9,926 bases of DNA from Pseudonocardiaceae bacterium (GTDB lineage: Bacteria; Actinomycetota; Actinomycetes; Mycobacteriales; Pseudonocardiaceae). The stretch spans positions 1-9,926 of the forward strand of contig JAICSB010000088.1 in the NCBI GenBank assembly GCA_025937115.1, given 5' to 3'. The notes beneath the pieces are model-generated. The model did no database searches. It saw only the letters and a program-made list of their open reading frames with translations, and was not told where the DNA came from. Positions within the stretch are counted from its first letter, which is position 1. Each line of letters opens with the position of its first letter. Shown piece after piece: positions 5,888-9,926 of the stretch. Both the position numbers and the translations under genes were made by a program.

Positions 5888-6053
5888 GTGTGTCAGACGC
5901 AACGACACGGCTGATCATACCCTGTTGGCTGGACGCACCCAATCATCCAGGTCAAGTGGCGTAGGCCGGCTTCTGGAGCCCGTAGACCGCCTGGATAGTG
6001 AGAAGGCTCCTAATCTTCTTGCTTTGACGTCCGGTTTGGCTTTTACTTGGGGC

Positions 6054-7058
6054 GTGCCCCAGGATGTCGAGTTCGTCTTGCCGTTTCCGTTGCGGATCAG
6101 CACGGACCTAGACCGGGCCCGTGACCACAACCTCCAGTGGGTTCAGCGGCTGGGTCTGGTGGCCGGTGGGGAGTCGTTGGCCTGGTTTTCGATGTGGGAC
6201 ATGCCGAAGCTGGCGGCGTTGGGCTTTCCCTATGCCACGGGCGAGGGACTCGATCTGTGTGCTGACGCCATGGCATTCTTTTTTGTTTTCGACGACCAGT
6301 TCGACGGGCCGCTGGGACGTCATCCCGATCGGGTGGCCGGTATCTGTCAGGGCTTCATCGATATCGTTTATGGCGCCTGGCCAGCAGAATCCGCTGGCCC
6401 CCTGCTGCGGGCATTCGCCGACGTGTGGGATCGGTGCCAGCAGGGCGCATCCGCGCGCTGGCGGGCGCGTGCGGCGGGTGAATGGGAGTACTACTTCGCC
6501 ACCCACGCCCACGAGGCGATCAACCGCAACCGGGGAACACCCGCCGGTATGCGGGAGTATCTCCAGGTCCGGCGGGGTGTCGCCGCCACTGATCTGCCGA
6601 TCTCGCTCGGCGAGCGTGCGGCCATGATTGACGTACCTCCGGCCGTGTTCCACAGTCCGCAGCTGCGGATCATGCGCCAAACGGCCATCGATATCACGTT
6701 GATGTGCAACGACGTGTACTCGCTGGAAAAAGAAGAGGCACGCGGGGACATGGACAACCTCGTTCTCGTCATCGAACACGAGCAGAACCTGCCCCGCGCG
6801 AAAGCGGTAGCGCACGCGCAGCGTAAGATCACCCAACGTTGCTCCCGGTTCCAGCGGCTGCGCGCTCAGATCCCCGACGTTGGCGCCCAGCTGGAGCTCA
6901 CCGCACAGCAGCGGACCGTGGTGAACCGGTATGTCGAGGTCATGGCCACGTGGATACGCGGGTACCACGAGTGGGAAACACAAACCCTACGATATGCACA
7001 AGCGGTCGACGTTGTGCCCGCCACGGCCCCCGGCTACTTCGAGGAACTGCTCGCTTAA
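6054..7058 (+). CDS. Class I terpene synthase (terpene cyclase)
   Basis: It ionises a prenyl diphosphate and cyclises it to a terpene. From the GTG at 6054 it has 334 residues, a normal size for bacterial sesquiterpene synthases. The N-terminal block [12 protein letters not shown] is a family hallmark. The metal-binding motif is DDQFD (residues 80-84), and the NSE triad is NDVYSLEKE (219-227). An Arg 46 residues before that Asn (about 173) fits the pyrophosphate sensor, and the C-terminal Arg-Tyr (313-314) is present. All catalytic elements are intact. The frame is open back to 5925, but family members begin close to the FPxR block, so I prefer GTG 6054; its ribosome binding site is weak (GGGG too close). 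A 29-bp gap separates it from the dehydrogenase, implying one operon. The product is unknown. DDQFDG resembles pentalenene-type sesquiterpene synthases more than geosmin or 2-methylisoborneol synthases. Confidence 0.92.
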   Translation: MPQDVEFVLPFPLRISTDLDRARDHNLQWVQRLGLVAGGESLAWFSMWDMPKLAALGFPYATGEGLDLCADAMAFFFVFDDQFDGPLGRHPDRVAGICQGFIDIVYGAWPAESAGPLLRAFADVWDRCQQGASARWRARAAGEWEYYFATHAHEAINRNRGTPAGMREYLQVRRGVAATDLPISLGERAAMIDVPPAVFHSPQLRIMRQTAIDITLMCNDVYSLEKEEARGDMDNLVLVIEHEQNLPRAKAVAHAQRKITQRCSRFQRLRAQIPDVGAQLELTAQQRTVVNRYVEVMATWIRGYHEWETQTLRYAQAVDVVPATAPGYFEELLA

Positions 7059-7087
7059 CGATCGCCATCAAGCGCAAAGGACCGCAG

Positions 7088-7876
7088 ATGCCTGACGTCA
7101 ATCCGGTGACCACCGCCTTGGTCACCGGCGCGGCGAGCGGAATCGGCCGACACATCGCCGCTACTTTCGCCAGCCGCGGAGCCCAGGTCGCCGCCCTCGA
7201 CATCAACAGCGACGGCCTCACCTCGCTAGCGAACACACACCCGCGCATCAGCGCGCACGTGTGCGATGTTGCCGACGACAGCGCGGTACGCGACACGGTC
7301 AAGCTCGCGCTGGACAACGGCGCCCCGCTCAAGGCCGTCGTGCACTGCGCAGGCGTCGCCCCGCTGGGCCGCATCCTCGACCAGCCGACACCGGACATTG
7401 AACGAGCGATGCGGGTGAACTACCTAGGCACTGTCCACCTTGCCAAGGCCACGGTCCCGGTCATGGCCGAACATCATCGGGGAACTTTCATCGTCATCGC
7501 CTCGATCGCTGGCTGGATCCCCCTGACGGGCATCGGTGCCTACAGCGCCTCCAAAGCCGCAGTCGTCTCCTTCTGCGAAGTCCTGGCCGCGGAATGCCGC
7601 CACCACAAAATTCGAGTCGTGTGCGTGTGCCCCGCAGCCGTCGAAACTCCCATGCTGCAAACGCTACGTCGCACCCATCCCGACACCATCAACGACAAAC
7701 CGAGCATCTCCCCCGACGAGGTCCTGGCCGCCGCAGAATCCGCCTTACGCAACGGCCACCTGCTCGCCTTCCCCGGCCGCGGAACGACCACCCTCTGGCG
7801 TGCCCGTCGCCTCGCCCCCACCAAGCTGACCGGCTTGCTCGACGCCGTCGTCAAACGCCAAAACCACCCTCGGTGA
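7088..7876 (+). CDS. SDR-family NAD(P)-dependent oxidoreductase
   Basis: This 262-residue classical short-chain dehydrogenase has a Rossmann glycine motif TGAASGIG (13-20) and Asp38 after the second strand, which favours NAD(H). It also has Asn111, catalytic Ser139, and YSASK (Tyr152, Lys156). The usual NNAG motif reads HCAG (86-89), and the PG motif is CPAAVETPM (181-189), a mild deviation. ATG 7088 has a good AAAGGA six bases upstream. It begins 29 bp after the terpene synthase stop, so the two are likely co-transcribed, and the enzyme may oxidise a terpene alcohol to a ketone or aldehyde; substrate and partner are inference. It is a soluble cytoplasmic enzyme. It could instead belong to fatty-acid or steroid metabolism, but the context argues against that. 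Confidence 0.9.
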   Translation: MPDVNPVTTALVTGAASGIGRHIAATFASRGAQVAALDINSDGLTSLANTHPRISAHVCDVADDSAVRDTVKLALDNGAPLKAVVHCAGVAPLGRILDQPTPDIERAMRVNYLGTVHLAKATVPVMAEHHRGTFIVIASIAGWIPLTGIGAYSASKAAVVSFCEVLAAECRHHKIRVVCVCPAAVETPMLQTLRRTHPDTINDKPSISPDEVLAAAESALRNGHLLAFPGRGTTTLWRARRLAPTKLTGLLDAVVKRQNHPR

Positions 7877-7926
7877 ACACGACCAAAGACAGCCTCACCG
7901 TCACCTTCCTTAACCGAGAGCCCTAA
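7873..7926 (+). other. Short GTGA-coupled frame, possible truncated downstream gene
   Basis: A GTG at 7873 overlaps the dehydrogenase stop in the GTGA arrangement typical of translationally coupled actinomycete operons. It reads NTTKDSLTVTFLNREP for 17 codons in all and then stops at 7926. It may be the head of a lost third operon gene or a chance overlap. Confidence 0.2.
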
Positions 7927-8053
7927 CCCACGATCCCCAGCACCAACGGCTAGTCGAAGCAGATCATGGGCGACTCAAGGCTCGACTGCGGCCGATGCGC
8001 GGCCTCAAACAGCTTCGTTCTACCGTGTGGGGCTCGAATATAGGGTTCTGGGT

Positions 8054-8063
8054 TGACCTGGGG
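8054..8063. repeat. IS terminal inverted repeat, left
   Basis: TGACCTGGGG matches the reverse complement of the right end (9316-9325) at 9 of 10 bases. The equal spacing to the inner GATCATG motif on both sides supports it. Confidence 0.5.
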
Positions 8064-8082
8064 GTTTACGGGTCTGGTTCGA

Positions 8083-9192
8083 TCATGCTGTGATCTGGTA
8101 CTCGTTGGTGAGCCCGTCGAGGATCGGTCCGCGGCGTACGTGGTGGTCGGCGAGGTTGATCACTGGTGGGGGTTGGGTTTCGGCCTGGGCCGGTGCGAGT
8201 TGCCCGAGTGTCCGGTGTGGCCGCGCGGTATTGAAATGGTGTAGGTAGGTCGTGAGGATCCGGCGTAGGTGACGTTCGTTGACGGCCAGGACCCTGTCGA
8301 GGAGCTCGCGGCGCAGGGTGCCGATCATGCGTTCGCAGATTGCGTTCGCTCGGGGTGCCCGGGGTGGGCTGGTGAGGATCCGGATGCCATCGGCGGTGAA
8401 GACCGCATCGAATGCCCTGGCGAAGCGAGAGTCTCGGTCTCGAAGCAGAAACGTCACGGTGGTGGCGCGGTCGGCGCGGTCGGCGAGCAGGTTGCGGGCG
8501 GCTTGGGTGGTCCACGTGCCGGTTGGGTGCGCGGTCACGCCGAGCAGATGGGCCCGGCGGGAGCCGTGCTCGACCGCGATCAGCGCATAGAGCCGAGTGA
8601 GAAATATGGTGTCCACGTGCACAAAGTCCACGGCCAAGACGGCCTTGGCTTGCGCGGTGAGGAACTGGCGCCAGGTCGGGCCCGACCGACGCGGTGCGGG
8701 ATCGATACCGGCGTCGTGCAGGATCTGCCATACGGTGGAGGCGGCGATGCGATGGCCGAGCCGGACCAGTTCTCCCTGCACGCGCCGGTGTCCCCAGCTG
8801 GGATTCTCGGTGGCCATGCGAATGACCAGCTTCGTGATCCCCGCAGCGGTCGGGAGACGTTCGGGCTGGCGGCGTGCGGTGTAGTCCCATCGCCGCGAGA
8901 CCAGCTTGCGATGCCAGGCTAGGATCGTGGCGGGCGTGACCGCGAAGACCTCGGCCCAACGGCGGCGCGGCACCAGCCGTGACAAGGCGGCCAGCCACAC
9001 CCGGTCGGCCGGCGTGTAGCGGACCCGGGAGATCTGGCGGGGCAGCACGGCGTTCTCGTGCCGTAAGACCAGCAGTTCGGCATCCCTGCTCAGGTCTCGT
9101 CGCACCAGCACTGCGGTCAGACCGAGCAGCGAACGTACCAGCCGGTACAAGATTGACAGACACAATATCCGGCGCAGGATGAGGATCTCCAC
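8083..9192 (-). CDS. Transposase with integrase core domain (IS3/IS481-like)
   Basis: The protein has 369 residues. The N-terminal part has RDAELLVLRHENAVLPRQ and an HTH-like region around EVFAVTPATILAWHRKLV (81-98), then an HTH_21-like NPSWGHRRVQGELVRLGHRI (130-149). The rve catalytic core follows: Asp189 (LAVDFVHVD), Asp252 (LLRDRDSRF) and Glu287 (NAICERMIGTLRREL), spacing that fits DD(35)E. The C-terminal YLHHFNTARPHRTLGQ is also typical. All three acidic residues are present, so it may be active. The start is GTG at 9192, with no strong ribosome binding site. The TGA stop lies inside the left subterminal repeat. It is a single frame, with no sign of the two-frame programmed shift of classical IS3 elements. 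Confidence 0.9.
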   Translation of the reverse strand: MEILILRRILCLSILYRLVRSLLGLTAVLVRRDLSRDAELLVLRHENAVLPRQISRVRYTPADRVWLAALSRLVPRRRWAEVFAVTPATILAWHRKLVSRRWDYTARRQPERLPTAAGITKLVIRMATENPSWGHRRVQGELVRLGHRIAASTVWQILHDAGIDPAPRRSGPTWRQFLTAQAKAVLAVDFVHVDTIFLTRLYALIAVEHGSRRAHLLGVTAHPTGTWTTQAARNLLADRADRATTVTFLLRDRDSRFARAFDAVFTADGIRILTSPPRAPRANAICERMIGTLRRELLDRVLAVNERHLRRILTTYLHHFNTARPHRTLGQLAPAQAETQPPPVINLADHHVRRGPILDGLTNEYQITA

Positions 9193-9315
9193 ATTCTTGG
9201 CCGCGGTGCTGCGGGCGAGCAGCCCGAGCCAGTCGAACAGCTTGATCGTGGTCAGATATAGCAGTCGGAACAGCGCAGCCCGCGATCATGTCATGATCAC
9301 ATGGTGGTACCGGAA

Positions 9316-9325
9316 CCCAAGGTCA
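9316..9325. repeat. IS terminal inverted repeat, right
   Basis: CCCAAGGTCA is the partner of 8054-8063. Between here and the nei stop (9326-9425) I see no gene. Confidence 0.5.
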
Positions 9326-9425
9326 CCGCATGTGTGACGAGTTTTGGCACGGCACAGGGTGAATAGCAGCGGTAGAAGGCGAGTTCGCCGATCCACAGCC
9401 GCAGAATCTGCGCGGAAGACCTGAA

Positions 9426-9926
9426 CTACCGCACTGGATGGGGACCTGGCTGGCAGCACGGGCAGTAATAGGTGCACCTGGCGTAAACCCCCTCACCTTG
9501 CACCGCCCGGATCACTCGTTGCCCACAGCGACGGCACGGCCGCCCACCCCGCTCATACACCCAGTGCTGTCGCCCCCGAGCCAAATCTCCGGTAGTGGAC
9601 TGCTCCGGCCGCTCCGCATTAGCCAACAACAGCCGCCGCCCCAGAGCCACCACCACACCCGGATCGACGCCACGGACCGGAGCCCACGGAGAGACGCCCA
9701 GCAGGAAACACATCTCCGTCTTATATAGATTCCCAATACCGGCCATGATCCGCTGATCGAGTAGGGCGAGGCCGAGTTCAACGCCGGGTTGCTCGCGCAG
9801 CCGTTGGGCCGCTATGGCTGCGTCGTTGTCGCCCCAATTGGCGTTGAGTAAGTCCGGACCCAGGTGCCCCACGAGCCGGTGTTCGTCCGGGGTGGCCACC
9901 AGTGCCATGTCGTGCAGGAGGAAACC
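9426..9926 (-). CDS. Nei-like DNA glycosylase, 3' part, gene continues past window (copy C)
   Basis: This is a base-excision repair glycosylase/AP lyase of the Fpg/Nei family, resembling actinomycete Nei2. The frame is open to the window edge (GFLLHDMALVATPDE), so the catalytic N-terminus lies outside. Visible parts are RLVGHLGPDLL, the helix-two-turn-helix around ALLDQRIMAGIGNLYKTEMC, and a C-terminal zinc finger (CRRC, then YYCPCC with an extra Cys in ARCTYYC). ATG 9908 is internal, not the start. This is the only copy joined to upstream nei sequence, so it is the likely functional gene. Its last 105 codons appear to be element-supplied: the switch lies at 9691-9740, where codons turn AT-rich (GGT ATT GGG AAT CTA TAT) and match copy B almost exactly. 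Confidence 0.85.
   Translation of the reverse strand, partial: GFLLHDMALVATPDEHRLVGHLGPDLLNANWGDNDAAIAAQRLREQPGVELGLALLDQRIMAGIGNLYKTEMCFLLGVSPWAPVRGVDPGVVVALGRRLLLANAERPEQSTTGDLARGRQHWVYERGGRPCRRCGQRVIRAVQGEGVYARCTYYCPCCQPGPHPVR
9691..9740. other. Att-like junction C inside the intact nei-like gene
   Basis: This 50-bp segment matches 3268-3317 at 49 positions and encodes the GIGNLYKTEMCFLLG loop. To its right the sequence is ordinary nei coding sequence and has no counterpart in copies A or B, which instead switch to the conserved arm. It is the expected host-gene side of an integration event. The preserved reading frame means insertion left the gene intact. Confidence 0.55.

Larger units (their letters stand above)
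5241..6053. promoter_or_regulatory. Divergent intergenic region between prenyl synthase and terpene synthase
   Basis: This stretch of about 0.8 kb separates the two divergent biosynthetic genes and must hold both promoters. It is clearly more AT-rich than the flanking genes between 5281 and 5470 and again near 5680-5740. It contains three exact inverted repeats (5662-5678, 5764-5777, 5861-5887). Small frames exist: GTG 5492 to 5674 (60 codons, reading HDVAGILKLLIREGYASQNY) and ATG 5771 to 5914 (47 codons, preceded by GGAGAGG 11 bases upstream). Neither resembles anything I know, and neither is supported enough to call a gene. No regulator gene is present, so any regulator would act from elsewhere. 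Confidence 0.5.
8054..9325 (-). mobile_element. Insertion sequence, DDE (rve) type, about 1.27 kb
   Basis: A single transposase gene is bordered by candidate terminal inverted repeats: TGACCTGGGG (8054-8063) against the reverse complement of 9316-9325 (TGACCTTGGG), 9 of 10 matching. At identical distance inside (27 bp from each end) both sides carry GATCATG-NNN-TGATC (8081-8095 and 9284-9298), a likely transposase-binding subrepeat. The ends are TG...CA. I see no target-site duplication directly outside, so the exact borders are tentative. It sits downstream of the terpene operon and inside unit 1 of the nei array. Confidence 0.65.
1970..9740. mobile_element. Putative tandem integration array at the nei-like gene
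   Basis: The array runs from the outermost displaced nei 3' end (1970-2284), through a second displaced 3' end (3003-3317), to the junction inside the living nei gene (9740). Each copy measures 315 bp from stop codon to the end of similarity. The two displaced copies are bordered by the same 32-bp block at the same 13-bp spacing. Unit 2 (2285-3317, 1,033 bp) carries a toxin-antitoxin operon. Unit 1 (3318-9740, 6,423 bp) carries gene debris, a terpene module and an insertion sequence. I infer successive insertion of two related elements that now lack their own recombinase, as in cis-mobilisable elements left by site-specific accretion. The alternative is plain duplication with divergence or recombination between paralogues. 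Confidence 0.55.

Noticed and set aside
5925..6053. Terpene synthase start at TTG 5925
   Set aside because: No ribosome binding site, and family members begin close to the FPxR block; GTG 6054 gives the usual N-terminus, though this is not proven.
6108..6983. 291-codon antisense frame within the terpene synthase
   Set aside because: It has no domain and lies opposite an intact, motif-complete cyclase; high-GC genes commonly leave the antisense frame open.
8076..8095. GGTTCGATC resembling a tRNA T-loop
   Set aside because: No acceptor stem, anticodon arm or D-arm can be built around it; it belongs to the subterminal repeat of the insertion sequence.
8066..9289. Second long minus-strand frame of 407 codons over the transposase
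   Set aside because: It is the shadow frame of the transposase: Arg/Pro-rich with no domain, while the frame 8083-9192 has the complete DDE core.
1970..9740. A CRISPR array or integron explanation for the repeated segments
   Set aside because: The repeats are long coding segments spaced 1 and 6.4 kb apart, with no short regular spacers, no attC-like hairpins and no integrase seen.

Overview
The window looks like an accessory region of a high-GC actinomycete chromosome. The family-level matches (Nei2-type glycosylase, encapsulin-cargo-like polyprenyl synthetase, bacterial class I terpene synthase, CHAT-type TPR remnant) point to Actinomycetes, perhaps Pseudonocardiales; the order is inference. 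No tRNA, rRNA, CRISPR array or recombinase gene was seen.

Layout. 1-1250: an unrecognised minus-strand protein and a small membrane protein with a six-fold heptad repeat. 1524-1805: an AT-richer orphan gene. 1970-9926: a region organised by three copies of the 3' end of a formamidopyrimidine-DNA glycosylase/endonuclease VIII gene (nei-like), all on the minus strand. The right copy (9426-9926) belongs to an open gene running off the window. The other two (1970-2284 and 3003-3317) are headless. All three are exactly 315 bp from stop codon to the point where similarity ends, with no indels, and they differ by many substitutions. Just beyond that point the two headless copies share a second conserved block (32 bp, 30 matches) at the same 13-bp spacing. 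This is the pattern left when two related elements insert one after the other at one site inside a gene: each supplies a new gene 3' end and displaces the old one.

The small unit (about 1.03 kb, 2285-3317) carries a BrnT/BrnA-like toxin-antitoxin operon with a near-perfect 29-bp palindrome at its start; the toxin frame is broken by one base. The large unit (about 6.4 kb, 3318-9740) carries a stretch of gene debris (IS6 left end, CxxC-protein piece, TPR piece), a terpene module and a 1.27-kb insertion sequence.

The terpene module has a polyprenyl diphosphate synthase (minus) facing away from a class I terpene synthase plus short-chain dehydrogenase pair (plus). The synthase would make a short prenyl diphosphate, the cyclase would convert it to a terpene, and the dehydrogenase could oxidise an alcohol product. 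The roughly 0.8-kb divergent intergenic region contains three exact inverted repeats. The main finding is the nei-anchored tandem integration array; the recombinase responsible must lie outside the window or be lost.
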